Under the pieces are notes generated by a model, which was given only the letters and a program-made list of their open reading frames with translations, was not told the DNA's origin and did no database searches. This document shows positions 29,504 through 37,719 of a stretch of DNA of 64,000 nt, piece by piece. The stretch lies in contig CATJVQ010000022.1 of assembly GCA_949743955.1 (NCBI GenBank), positions 1 to 64,000 of the forward strand, written 5' to 3'. The position numbers were made by a program, and so were the translations under genes. The DNA comes from an uncultured Oscillospiraceae bacterium (GTDB lineage Bacteria; Bacillota; Clostridia; Oscillospirales; Ruminococcaceae). Each line of letters starts with the position of its first letter. Within the stretch, counting starts at the first letter, position 1.

Positions 29504-30349
29504 CTATTCCGGCAGGCGTCCATGCAGGGCGGCCTCCTTTTCCTGGCTGTCCAGCATGAGGTCCATGCTGCCGCTGCGTAAGCCCTCCAAATCGAGCGTG
29601 ACATAGTAAAAACCCAGTTCCCGCAGCGCTGCGGATATCTGATAGCTCTCCGCCGCGGCGCGGGGGATGTCCTCTCCGGCTACCTCCACACGCGCGAGGC
29701 GGTTGTGCAGCCGCACGCGCACAGCCGTGAAGCCCATGGCGCGCAGTGTTTCCTCACCCTTAGCGATGGCGGAGAGATCCTCCGCCCGCAGAGGCGTATG
29801 ATACTCCACCCGTGTCGCCAGGCATGGCGAGGACGGCTTGTGCGCGACCCGGAGCTCCTCCGCTTCGGCGATGGCGCGAACCTGCGCTTTTGTCAGCCCC
29901 AGCCGCGCGAGCGGGCTCACGACGCCTATCTCCGAGAGTGCCCGCAGGCCGGGGCGGTATTCGTTCAGATCGTCGGCGTTCGTGCCATCGAGCAGGAGGG
30001 GGACACCGTGTCCGGCCGCGAAATCCCGGAGCTTTGAAAACAGGAGCCGCTTGCAGCGGTAGCACCGGTCCGGCGGATTATTTTCAATCCCCGCCTCCCG
30101 CAGTTCGTCCACCGTGACGCACGTGAAGCGCGCCCCCATCCCCTGTGCAAGCGAACGGGCCTCCTCAAGCTCCGCTGCCGGGTGCAGCGCTGTCTTAAAA
30201 AAGACAGCGTACACCGCTCCGGGGAAGACGTCCAGCGCCGCGCGCAGAACCACCGCGCTGTCCACACCGCCCGAAAAGGCGACGGCGGCATCCGTGCCGG
30301 GCAGGCTCCGAAGATATGCCCTTAAAGTTTCCACCGCTTTGGCCGCCAC
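29504..30349 (-). CDS. larE: ATP-dependent sacrificial sulfur transferase LarE
   Basis: LarE matures the nickel-pincer cofactor of lactate racemase by donating sulfur, sometimes from its own cysteine. The PP-loop ATPase motif is SGGVDS (residues 26-31). NPPDRCYRCKRLLF (91-104) is family-typical. The sacrificial Cys is at residue 176 (SSPCLATR), matching the number in the Lactobacillus enzyme. Family length (281 aa) is normal. No larA, larB or larC is in the window. It lies 3 bp after asnS. Confidence 0.92.
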   Translation of the reverse strand: MAAKAVETLRAYLRSLPGTDAAVAFSGGVDSAVVLRAALDVFPGAVYAVFFKTALHPAAELEEARSLAQGMGARFTCVTVDELREAGIENNPPDRCYRCKRLLFSKLRDFAAGHGVPLLLDGTNADDLNEYRPGLRALSEIGVVSPLARLGLTKAQVRAIAEAEELRVAHKPSSPCLATRVEYHTPLRAEDLSAIAKGEETLRAMGFTAVRVRLHNRLARVEVAGEDIPRAAAESYQISAALRELGFYYVTLDLEGLRSGSMDLMLDSQEKEAALHGRLPE

Positions 30350-30352
30350 CGG

Positions 30353-31747
30353 TTAAAATTCCGCGGAGCCGGTCGTGCGCGGGAAGGGCATCACGTCGCG
30401 GATGTTCGAAATGCCGGTCATGTACATGATGAGCCGCTCAAAGCCGAGGCCGAAGCCCGCGTGCTTCGCGCCGCCGTATCGGCGAAGGTCGAGGTACCAG
30501 CTGTAGTCCTCTTCCCGCAGGCCGCATTCCTTCATGCGGGCGAGCAGGATGTCCAGCCGCTCCTCGCGCTGACTGCCTCCGACAATCTCTCCCACGCCCG
30601 GCACCAGGCAGTCCATCGCTGCGACAGTCTTCTGATCGTCGTTGAGACGCATATAGAACGCCTTGATCTCCTTCGGATAGTCTGTCACGAACACGGGGCG
30701 GCCGAAGACCTTCTCCGTGAGGTAGCGCTCGTGCTCGGTCTGTAAATCGCATCCCCAGTAGACGGGGTACTCGAACTCCTCCTTATGCGGCTCGAGGAGT
30801 CCGATAGCCTCGGTGTATGTGACGCGCCCGAACTGGGCCGAAACGATTCCCTCGAGGCGCTCGATGAGGCCCTTATCATAGAAGCTGTTGCAGAAAGCGA
30901 TTTCATCCGGGCACTTTTCCATTACGTAGGAAAGGACAAACTGGATCATATCCTCGGCCAGGCGCATATCGTCCTCGAGGTCGGCGAAAGCGATTTCCGG
31001 CTCGATCATCCAGAATTCGGCGGCGTGGCGCGGGGTATTCGAGCGTTCGGCGCGGAAGGTCGGGCCGAAGGTATAGACATTGGAAAACGCCATCGCCATA
31101 CACTCCGCCTCGAGCTGCCCGGAGACGGTCAGGCTCGTGGGGCGGGCGAAGAAATCCTGCGAGAAGTCCACCGTGCCGCTCTCGGTGAGGGGGGGCGCCT
31201 TCGGGTCGAGGGTGGTCACGCGGAACATGTCCCCCGCGCCCTCACAGTCGCTGCCCGTGATGAGCGGGGTGTGCGCGTAGAGGAAGCCGCGGTCGTTAAA
31301 GAATTTATGGATAGCGTAGGCCGCCACACTGCGGATGCGGAACACGGCGGCAAACGTGTTTGAACGCGGACGCAGATGCGCAATGGTACGCAGATATTCC
31401 AGTGTATGACGTTTTTTCTGAAGCGGATAATCCGGGCCGGAGACGCCGTCGAGCGTGACACAGGCGGCATGCAGCTCGAAGGGCTGGCGCGCATTGGGAG
31501 TCAGCACGACGCTGCCCGTCACCGTCACGGCCGAGCCGACGCCCAGCTTCGCTACTTCTCGGTAGTTTTGGAGCTTCGATTCCTCGAAGACGACCTGTAA
31601 ATTCCGAAAGGCGGTTCCATCGTTGAGCTCCATGAACCCTATCGCCTTGCTGTCGCGGATGGTGCGCACCCATCCGCTCACTGTGACTGCTCCATCGAGG
31701 TGATCTGTCACCGAGGAGAGCAGGCTGCGTATTTCTGTCCTTTGCAT
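30353..31747 (-). CDS. asnS: asparaginyl-tRNA synthetase
   Basis: A class II aminoacyl-tRNA synthetase charging tRNA-Asn. The N-terminal OB-fold anticodon domain ([24 protein letters not shown]) precedes the catalytic domain with motif 2 ([25 protein letters not shown]) split over residues ~220-250 and motif 3 ([15 protein letters not shown]) at the C-terminus. At 464 residues the length is typical. It is first in its operon. Confidence 0.97.
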   Translation of the reverse strand: MQRTEIRSLLSSVTDHLDGAVTVSGWVRTIRDSKAIGFMELNDGTAFRNLQVVFEESKLQNYREVAKLGVGSAVTVTGSVVLTPNARQPFELHAACVTLDGVSGPDYPLQKKRHTLEYLRTIAHLRPRSNTFAAVFRIRSVAAYAIHKFFNDRGFLYAHTPLITGSDCEGAGDMFRVTTLDPKAPPLTESGTVDFSQDFFARPTSLTVSGQLEAECMAMAFSNVYTFGPTFRAERSNTPRHAAEFWMIEPEIAFADLEDDMRLAEDMIQFVLSYVMEKCPDEIAFCNSFYDKGLIERLEGIVSAQFGRVTYTEAIGLLEPHKEEFEYPVYWGCDLQTEHERYLTEKVFGRPVFVTDYPKEIKAFYMRLNDDQKTVAAMDCLVPGVGEIVGGSQREERLDILLARMKECGLREEDYSWYLDLRRYGGAKHAGFGLGFERLIMYMTGISNIRDVMPFPRTTGSAEF

Positions 31748-31789
31748 GATAAAACCCCCAGCATTTCACTCGTATACTCGTGTTCTCTT

Positions 31790-31818
31790 ATTATAGACCA
31801 TTCTTCTTCCCGTTACAA
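31790..31818 (-). promoter_or_regulatory. asnS operon promoter
   Basis: On the minus strand, TTGTAA (31813-31818) and TATAAT (31790-31795) with a 17-bp spacer, ~45 bp before the asnS start. There is no room or structure for a T-box leader. Confidence 0.75.
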
Positions 31819-31947
31819 GCGCATTTGTGCAAAATTCCGCCCCCACTTTTTTAAACTTTTTTGAATGAACCGCTACCATTTTCCTGCATTTTGTGCTACA
31901 CTGTTCGTGGCAGAGATCCTGACTAACAAAAAAGGAAGTGGACCATT

Positions 31948-32970
31948 ATGATTCTTTCTGCCCGCATGCCCAAAATCCGTGAACTTCTCCGGCGCTATTT
32001 TGTCGACGCGATGAGCGCCATGGCGCTCGGACTCTTTTCCTCCCTCATCATTGGCCTGATTCTCTCCCAACTCGGGAAGCTGCCGTTGCTCTCGTTCCTC
32101 CTGCCCCTGTGCGAGGTGACGGCCGCGTCGTCTCCTGTTGTGGGCGCTGCCATCGGCGGCGCGATTGCCCATGGGCTCGGTGCGAAGCCCCTTGTCGTGT
32201 TCTCGAGCATCGTCTGCGGCGCTATCGGGTACCAAGCGGGCGGGCCTGTCGGGGCGTATGTGGCCGCTGTCGTGGGGGCGGAGGTCGGCGGGCTCGCCGC
32301 CGGCAGGACAAAGGTGGACATTGTTGTCACCCCGATGGTGACGATCCTCTCCGGCGGGCTGTGCGGCCTGATCGTCGGGCCCGGGGTGAGCGCCTTTATG
32401 AGCGGCTTTGGCACGCTTGTGAAGAACGCGACCGACCTCTCCCCGTTCCCGATGGGCATCCTCGTGGCCGTGCTCGTGGGGATGGCGCTGACCGCGCCCA
32501 TCTCATCCGCCGCTCTGTGCATCATGCTTGGGCTTGACGGACTGGCCGGCGGGGCCGCTGCTGTCGGCTGTTCGGCGCAGATGGTAGGCTTTGCCGTGGC
32601 CAGCTTCCGGGACAACGGCATGGGCGGGCTTGTCTCGCAGGGGCTGGGCACGTCGATGCTCCAGTTCGGGAACATCATGCGCCGCCCGGCCATCTGGCTG
32701 GCGCCGACACTGGCCGGCGCTGTCCTCGGCCCCGTTTCCACCTGCCTCCTTCGGATGACGAATACCCCCACCGGCGCGGGGATGGGGACATCCGGCCTCG
32801 TGGGGCAGTTCGGCGCGTTTGCCGCGATGACGGACATGTCCCCCCTGCTCGTGCTCGGGGAGGTGCTGCTGCTCCACTTCGCGGCCCCGGCGGTGCTGAC
32901 CCTCCTCTTCGACGCGTTCTTCCGCCGTATCGGCTGGGTGCGCGAGGGGGATATGAAGCTTTCGGCGTGA
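31948..32970 (+). CDS. pfoR: PTS EIIC-like membrane protein (PfoR family)
   Basis: A 340-residue integral membrane protein with about nine Gly/Ala-rich helices (SALGLFSSLIIGLILS-like, VVGAAIGGAIAHGLGAKP, GPVGAYVAAVVGAEVGG). It fits the PTS_EIIC_2 family that includes Clostridium perfringens PfoR, linked to control of perfringolysin. No EIIA, EIIB or HPr gene is adjacent, so a role in sugar phosphotransfer on its own is unlikely. Start is backed by AAAGGAAGTGG. Confidence 0.82.
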   Translation: MILSARMPKIRELLRRYFVDAMSAMALGLFSSLIIGLILSQLGKLPLLSFLLPLCEVTAASSPVVGAAIGGAIAHGLGAKPLVVFSSIVCGAIGYQAGGPVGAYVAAVVGAEVGGLAAGRTKVDIVVTPMVTILSGGLCGLIVGPGVSAFMSGFGTLVKNATDLSPFPMGILVAVLVGMALTAPISSAALCIMLGLDGLAGGAAAVGCSAQMVGFAVASFRDNGMGGLVSQGLGTSMLQFGNIMRRPAIWLAPTLAGAVLGPVSTCLLRMTNTPTGAGMGTSGLVGQFGAFAAMTDMSPLLVLGEVLLLHFAAPAVLTLLFDAFFRRIGWVREGDMKLSA

Positions 32971-33078
32971 TGCTCGAGGGTATCGCCGCGCCACTGTATA
33001 GAAAAAACCGCCCCGCCGGGACGGCATTCATACTTAGCGACAAAAGATAATGATGGGAAGTATGCTGCCTGCCCCTGC

Positions 33079-33108
33079 TTGACAGGACAGTCTCCGGGAA
33101 GGTATAAT
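33079..33108 (+). promoter_or_regulatory. promoter of antisense RNA (candidate antitoxin)
   Basis: TTGACA (33079-33084), an 18-bp spacer and TATAAT (33103-33108): both hexamers perfect. Expected start is near 33115. No protein-coding start follows with a ribosome site. Confidence 0.85.
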
Positions 33109-33114
33109 AAAAAC

Positions 33115-33203
33115 AGAAAGGGCACTGCGACAAGCGGTTAGCCCCAAATGATAGGTTAAGAAGTAACCGCATCTATTGGAGGTAGGGGCGGCTACTTCTT
33201 TTT
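33115..33203 (+). ncRNA. short antisense RNA, candidate type I antitoxin
   Basis: A ~90-nt transcript is bounded by the consensus promoter upstream and by an intrinsic terminator: AGAAGTAACCGC (33159-33170) pairing with GCGGCTACTTCT (33188-33199) followed by TTTT. Its 3' end is complementary to the last codons of the peptide gene on the other strand (33192-33203). It also holds TAACCGC (33164-33170), complementary to GCGGTTA in the peptide mRNA leader. Existence of the transcript is inferred. Confidence 0.65.
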
Positions 33204-33290
33204 ATGTCGAAAGACCTTCAGGAGCCTGCGGGCTTCATGCAGTACTTCACGAAGTACCAGCAGAGTGAGCAGAGTCCACATGTATTCCAT
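33192..33290 (-). CDS. 32-residue hydrophobic/basic peptide, candidate type I toxin
   Basis: The peptide opens MEYMWTLLTLLVLREVLHEA and ends in a basic tail with KVFRHKKK, a single short helix with membrane-like N-terminal half. This is the usual make-up of Fst/TxpA-like toxins. The start is ATG 33290, 8 nt after GAGAGGGGG; an ATG two codons upstream (33296) is too close to that site. The ribosome site is inside a GCCCC/GGGGC hairpin (33298-33313), as in many type I toxin mRNAs. It has its own consensus promoter on the minus strand. I do not recognise a named family. Confidence 0.7.
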   Translation of the reverse strand: MEYMWTLLTLLVLREVLHEARRLLKVFRHKKK

Positions 33291-33352
33291 CGGCATCGCC
33301 CCCTCTCAGGGGCAAGACTTAACCGCCTGCCGTTTTCGCAGCACCTGCCGTT

Positions 33353-33381
33353 ATTTTACCTTTTGCGGCATCTTTTGTCAA
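33353..33381 (-). promoter_or_regulatory. promoter of candidate toxin peptide
   Basis: On the minus strand TTGACA (33376-33381), a 17-bp spacer and TAAAAT (33353-33358). Expected start is near 33346, giving a ~55-nt structured leader. Confidence 0.8.
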
Positions 33382-33386
33382 TCGGT

Positions 33387-33418
33387 GAAGAAACCGCCCC
33401 GGACGGGGCGGTTTCTTC
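33387..33418. terminator. terminator of the epimerase gene
   Basis: A 14-bp perfect stem GAAGAAACCGCCCC / GGGGCGGTTTCTTC with a four-base loop, 12 bp past the epimerase stop. It separates that gene from the toxin promoter. Confidence 0.85.
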
Positions 33419-33429
33419 ATAAAGGCTTA

Positions 33430-34434
33430 TTATCCGCGCATAAACGTTTCATACGCGCTCAGCATCCGGTCGCACGCCGCGTCGAACGCGGGATCCTCCC
33501 GCTGAAGCTCCGGATGCGCCAGATAGTACCGCACAGCGGAAGTGACACCCTCGTCCATGCGGGTGGTGGCAGTAAAGCCGGGGACGAGGCGCTTAATCTT
33601 GGTGTTGTCGAAGATCGCGCAGTTGGCCATGTCTCCGAAAAGAGGCCCGTATTTCTGCGGGAAGAAGGTGCAGAGCATCTCGGAGGAGACATGCAGGAGC
33701 TTCGGCTCGACATCCAGCGCCCGGCCGATGGTGAGGTAGATCTCGTCCCAGGGGACAAGTTCATCGGACGTGATATGTACCGTCTCGCCGATGGCGTGCC
33801 GGTTGCCCAGAAGCCCGACTATGCCCTTCGCGACGTCGCGGCTGTGGGTGACGGTCCAGAGCGAGAGCCCATCCCCATGGACGAACACCGGCTTCCCCGC
33901 TTTCATTCGCGCAATGACACTCCACTGGCCGTTCTCTCCGCAAAGGGATACCGGCAGATGCCAGTCGCAGTACGTGTGGCTCGGGCGGACGATGGTCATC
34001 GAAATCTTTCCCTGTCGGTACGCCTCGGTCAGAGCGGCTTCACAGCGGATCTTGTTGTCGGCATAGGGCCAGACAGGGTTATGCGTGGGGGTGCTCTCTG
34101 TCACGGGGAACCGCATGAGGGGCTTGCGGTAGATGCAGGCGGAGCTGATGAAGAGATACTGGCTGCACAGATCCGAGAAGAGGCGGATATCCCGCTCAAT
34201 TTCGCCGGGCGTGAAGACGATGAAGTTGGCCACCGCGTCGAAATGCTGCCCGGCGAGCTTCTCCCGGACACCGGCCTCGTCGGCCATGTCGGCCGTGATG
34301 GATTTGATCCCGTCCGGAAGACTGGCAGGGCGCCTGCCCCGGTTGAGGACGGTGACATCCATTCCCCTCTCCGCGGCCAGACGTGTGACCTCTGTGCTGA
34401 TAATACCTGTACCGCCGATCAAAAGCACTTTCAT
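33430..34434 (-). CDS. NAD-dependent epimerase/dehydratase family protein
   Basis: A 334-residue atypical extended short-chain dehydrogenase. The Rossmann motif is MKVLLIGGTGIIS. The YxxxK-like block WPYADNKIRCE is present. The remainder (DVAKGIVGLLG, GETVHITSDELVPWDEIY) resembles the CSP41-like/NmrA-adjacent group whose members often bind RNA or sugar nucleotides. Substrate unknown. It stands alone between the toxin locus and the methylase gene. Confidence 0.8.
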   Translation of the reverse strand: MKVLLIGGTGIISTEVTRLAAERGMDVTVLNRGRRPASLPDGIKSITADMADEAGVREKLAGQHFDAVANFIVFTPGEIERDIRLFSDLCSQYLFISSACIYRKPLMRFPVTESTPTHNPVWPYADNKIRCEAALTEAYRQGKISMTIVRPSHTYCDWHLPVSLCGENGQWSVIARMKAGKPVFVHGDGLSLWTVTHSRDVAKGIVGLLGNRHAIGETVHITSDELVPWDEIYLTIGRALDVEPKLLHVSSEMLCTFFPQKYGPLFGDMANCAIFDNTKIKRLVPGFTATTRMDEGVTSAVRYYLAHPELQREDPAFDAACDRMLSAYETFMRG

Positions 34435-34475
34435 TTACCGTCATCTCCTTATCTGAGCGGTATATTTAACCGCTG

Positions 34476-35711
34476 TCAGCCGTTAATCAGGATTGCCATA
34501 TGGGCGAGCGTATCGCTCTCGTTTTCGTGCATGCGCTTGACAAAACCATCCATTCGATTATCTATCGCATGTAATGAAATACGCGCCCAGAGGATAACCC
34601 CTTCCACCAGTTTTTCACGCGACAGAACACTTTTCGGAGAATCGGCGGACATGGTGAGCAGCGCTTTAAGCAGGCTGTATAAAATGCACAGGAGCATATA
34701 GGCATCCCACAGGTTGTCTTTACCATTAAGAGGTATGCCATGTGCAAATACTTCATTAACGATGATGTTTTCCATCAAATATTCCTGCCCATGGAGAAAA
34801 GCATTTAAACGTTCCTTCTGTTCGAAGTAGGCATCAGGCTGATAGGTAAAGTGATCGGCTTCCAGTTTCAGCCCCAGAGAATCAAGTCTCGTTTTCAGGT
34901 ATTCTTTCATGTCCGGGGAGGAGGTAGTGATAAGGAGCTCAAAGAGCGTTTCGAGATTGTTGGCTAAGAACATGAGCGGATTCGAGGGCAGTTTCTCCAC
35001 CGCCGCTTTAAAGCCGCTGCCCTCGGTCAGGGCGGTATAGCGTGTCAGCCAGTCCTGAACAGCAGCGTCCTCGGTAGTGGACTGAATCTTCGCAAGCGCC
35101 CGGACGGCGATGCCCAGCAGGATCATGCGCTCGTCGAGCGTGTACGAGCGGTTCTGGAGGATGGAGATGCACACCCACTGGATCTCCTCAAAGTGGCTGT
35201 ACAGTGTCTGGGAGCCTTCCGGCGTGCGGAGACGGCTGATACGGAGGATCCCCTTTTCACGCGGCGCCGCCAAAAATTCGAGCCCGTCCGGCCGCGCCCA
35301 GAGGAGATTGACAACCTCCTCGCAGGCCGGGGTGCACGAAAGCAGGATCAGATTTCCGGAGCGGAACGCCCGGCGCGGGAAATCCTGACAGATGTACGGC
35401 AGCACTCCCGGACCGCATTCGATCTGGAGCCGGCACATACGTTCCTCGTTTAAAAATACGCAGTCACCCTTTTCATCGAGCTGTATACCGGCAAAGAATG
35501 TACTGCTGTTCGCCTTTTTATTGCGGCGGATACCCTTGGAAACAAGCTCCTCAAGCTCAGGGCTTTTGCGCGTAGAACGGATTTTCATGTAGCACGGGCG
35601 GGGAACGTTGATGCGCCAGCCATGGCAGCAGTCGTTATGACAGCCGCTGGCCAGGCAGTGGAATTCGCTAAAGTAATCCGGCTGTAAGATATATTCTTTT
35701 GCATCATTCAT
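34476..35711 (-). CDS. fliB: flagellin lysine-N-methylase (FliB-like)
   Basis: A 411-residue protein whose N-terminus contains a YkgJ-type Cys cluster (Cys19, Cys24, Cys28, Cys29 in CLASGCHNDCCHGW) and a second set (CVFLNEERMCRLQIEC and ICQDFPRR). This arrangement matches FliB-family proteins annotated as flagellin lysine methylases, proposed to use an iron-sulfur-dependent chemistry. There is no flagellar gene nearby, so it may modify another protein. It has a short intergenic gap (41 bp) to the epimerase gene. Confidence 0.82.
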   Translation of the reverse strand: MNDAKEYILQPDYFSEFHCLASGCHNDCCHGWRINVPRPCYMKIRSTRKSPELEELVSKGIRRNKKANSSTFFAGIQLDEKGDCVFLNEERMCRLQIECGPGVLPYICQDFPRRAFRSGNLILLSCTPACEEVVNLLWARPDGLEFLAAPREKGILRISRLRTPEGSQTLYSHFEEIQWVCISILQNRSYTLDERMILLGIAVRALAKIQSTTEDAAVQDWLTRYTALTEGSGFKAAVEKLPSNPLMFLANNLETLFELLITTSSPDMKEYLKTRLDSLGLKLEADHFTYQPDAYFEQKERLNAFLHGQEYLMENIIVNEVFAHGIPLNGKDNLWDAYMLLCILYSLLKALLTMSADSPKSVLSREKLVEGVILWARISLHAIDNRMDGFVKRMHENESDTLAHMAILING

Positions 35712-36271
35712 ACAGTTTTAATCTCCCAAAAAGTAGAATACCCGTCCCACTTCTCGGGAGCGGGACGGGCTGGAGGAATGTTTTTCAGAAAAAACTGGCT
35801 CCATATTTTATATTATCGTCTGATATGCAGAAAAGTCAAGAGATATCAGGCTCTTTCCCGTGAAGATTTTGCAGGATTGTCAAACAGATTGGGCAAAGAA
35901 GAGGGGATGAGAAAGCCGGCTGAGAGGTATCATCGGCAGGCTATTGAAGCGGCGGTTGCAGACGGCAAGCCGCTTTTTAAAACCGGCCGGAAAAAATGGC
36001 AGGAATGGAACATTGCCGGCCCTCATGGCAACGGTGTTCAATTTTTCCGTTTATGCTTTGGTGTGGAAGGGCGGATGAATTGATGCCGGATAACCAGCTC
36101 GGCGGCAATTTCCTCAAAAAGGGCCTGGATATCCCGTTTTTCTTCCTGCGGACCAATGTTTAGAGAGCTCCTGCAACTGGAAAAAAGAAGTTTTCAGATA
36201 CCCCTTGATTTTCCGATGTATATTTGGTATAATAATCAGGCACAATATGTTTCATATCATCGAATCGGCTT
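35712..36271. other. intergenic region with hairpin and coding remnants
   Basis: About 560 bp without a supportable gene. A GC-rich stem (CCCGTCCC ... GGGACGGG) lies at 35744-35771 just upstream of the methylase gene. An open frame at 35778-36083 has no ribosome site and no recognisable domain, and a short stretch near 36085-36165 reads better on the minus strand. These look like decayed remnants. The tRNA promoter lies at the right end. Confidence 0.4.
36205..36233 (+). promoter_or_regulatory. tRNA-Ser promoter
   Basis: TTGATT (36205-36210), a 17-bp spacer and a perfect TATAAT (36228-36233), ~40 bp before the tRNA. Confidence 0.8.
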
Positions 36272-36364
36272 GGAGATGTCGCCTAGCTTGGTCGAGGGCG
36301 CACGACTGGAAATCGTGTAGGGGTCAAAAGCTCCTCGAGAGTTCGAATCTCTCCATCTCCGCCA
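36272..36364 (+). tRNA. tRNA-Ser(GGA)
   Basis: A 93-nt class II tRNA. The acceptor stem is GGAGATG/CATCTCC with discriminator G. The anticodon loop CTGGAAA places GGA at 36308-36310, reading UCC/UCU serine codons. A long variable arm follows (GTAGGGGTCAAAAGCTCCTC region), then the T-loop GTTCGAATC and an encoded CCA. Confidence 0.97.
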
Positions 36365-36366
36365 AT

Positions 36367-36405
36367 AAACCCCGCCTGAATGGTTTGTTCAGGCGGGGTT
36401 TTTTT
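36367..36405 (+). terminator. tRNA-Ser terminator
   Basis: AACCCCGCCTGAA pairs with TTCAGGCGGGGTT around a short loop and is followed by a run of T, directly after the tRNA. Confidence 0.92.
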
Positions 36406-36414
36406 AGAAAACAT

Positions 36415-36450
36415 AAAAAAAGTGTGGCGGCGATGCTGTCACACTTTTTT
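36415..36450 (-). terminator. terminator of first lacI gene
   Basis: AAAAAAGTGTG / CACACTTTTTT forms a stem with A and T arms. On the minus strand it ends in T-rich sequence 21 bp after the LacI stop. Confidence 0.8.
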
Positions 36451-36471
36451 ATGTTTTCCAGTTGTTTTCGA

Positions 36472-37485
36472 TTATCCAACGTTGCGTGTGGTGCCCCGCA
36501 GCAGAATGCGCGATTCCAGCCGGAGGATGCGTTCTCTGGGTTCTTCCCCGCGCAGCAGGGTGAACAGAAGGGAAGCCACCTGCTCGCCAAGATCGGCGGT
36601 GGGCTGTTCGATTAGAGAGAGCGGCGGTTCGGCCACATCGGTCAACTGACTCCGGTCGAAGCCTATCATTTCCACATCCTGCGGGATACGGATCCGCAGC
36701 GTTTTTAAGGCCCGTAGCACGCCGATAGCAAGCGTGTCGTTACCGGCAAGCAGTGCTGTACAGCCCTGGTTGTCCTGCATCAGCGCCATGGCCGCATTGT
36801 ATCCGCACTGGATGCTGAACTCGCCGTAATAGGTCAGAGAATCGTCATAGGGAATTTGATAGGCCTCGAGTGCTGCACGGTACCCCTGAGCACGTTCCCG
36901 GGTTGTCGACGCATGCTGCGGCCCAGCAATGAAGCCGATACGCCGGTGTCCGCCACGGATGAGCATCTCCGTGGCCATGAACATGGAAAATTCATTATCA
37001 ACGAAAACGCCGGTCTCCACGGGCATTCGCTTCATTTTACGGTCGAGCAGGACACAGGGAATGCCGTATTTGTTTAGCCGTTCATGGATTTCCTGCCACT
37101 CCTCAAAGAGGGAGGTCAGAATCACCCCGTCCACCCGCTTGGCAATCAGGGAAGCTAGGCACGCCTCCTCCATCTTGGGGGAAAGGTTTGTATTGCAGAT
37201 GAGGGCGATATAATCTTCGGAGTGCAGATAATCGCCGGTGGCACGGATCACCTCCGGGAAAAAGGGACTTGTGATGTCCGGCACCACAATGCCGATGGTT
37301 CTGGTCTTTCCGCTGGCGATCCCGCGGGCAAGCAGATTGGGGCGGTAGTCCAGCCGTTCCATCGCCTCCAGGATGCGTTTGCGCGTTTCTTCTCCCACAC
37401 CCTTTTCGTTTCCGTTGATAACGCGTGACACGGTCGCTTTGGATACGTTCGTCAGTCGTGCAATATCTTCCAGTGTAACCCTCAT
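36472..37485 (-). CDS. LacI-family transcriptional regulator
   Basis: A 337-residue DNA-binding repressor. The helix-turn-helix is at the extreme N-terminus (TLEDIARLTNVSKATVSRVI), followed by the hinge YRPNLLARG and the periplasmic-binding-protein-like sensor domain (TIGIVVPDITSPFFPEVI ... AGNDTLAIGVLRALK). It diverges from the dehydrogenase-alsK pair and is the obvious candidate to control it. The effector is unknown, probably a sugar or sugar phosphate. Confidence 0.93.
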   Translation of the reverse strand: MRVTLEDIARLTNVSKATVSRVINGNEKGVGEETRKRILEAMERLDYRPNLLARGIASGKTRTIGIVVPDITSPFFPEVIRATGDYLHSEDYIALICNTNLSPKMEEACLASLIAKRVDGVILTSLFEEWQEIHERLNKYGIPCVLLDRKMKRMPVETGVFVDNEFSMFMATEMLIRGGHRRIGFIAGPQHASTTRERAQGYRAALEAYQIPYDDSLTYYGEFSIQCGYNAAMALMQDNQGCTALLAGNDTLAIGVLRALKTLRIRIPQDVEMIGFDRSQLTDVAEPPLSLIEQPTADLGEQVASLLFTLLRGEEPRERILRLESRILLRGTTRNVG

Positions 37486-37650
37486 AATTCCTCCGTCCTA
37501 ATGACAGTTTGGTTTTTTCCCGGTTGATTCCTGCGGATGACGTCTCCCATTTTAACAACGAAAAAAAGTTTAGTGAAGCGTCTAATACAACAGCTATTCA
37601 CGAATTTATTGTGATAAATAGACGAAATTAAAAAATATAATTAGTATATG

Positions 37651-37679
37651 TTGACACAAACGCTTATTTGTTGTACATT
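37651..37679 (+). promoter_or_regulatory. promoter of dehydrogenase-alsK unit
   Basis: TTGACA (37651-37656), 17-bp spacer, TACATT (37674-37679). The spacer contains an imperfect palindrome CAAACGCTTATTTG, of the CG-centred kind LacI-family proteins bind, so the adjacent repressor may block this promoter. Confidence 0.65.
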
Positions 37680-37719
37680 CGCAGATAGAAGGTTAATTTG
37701 GAATGGAAGGAAGGATAAA

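Noticed and set aside
30785-31363. Plus-strand 192-codon frame opposite asnS
   Set aside because: It is a shadow of asnS, which has all class II motifs on the minus strand.
31748-31947. T-box leader for asnS
   Set aside because: The promoter is only about 45 bp from the start codon, leaving no room for a T-box structure.
35778-36083. 101-codon plus-strand open frame
   Set aside because: There is no ribosome site, no recognisable domain and mixed composition. Noted only as a possible remnant.
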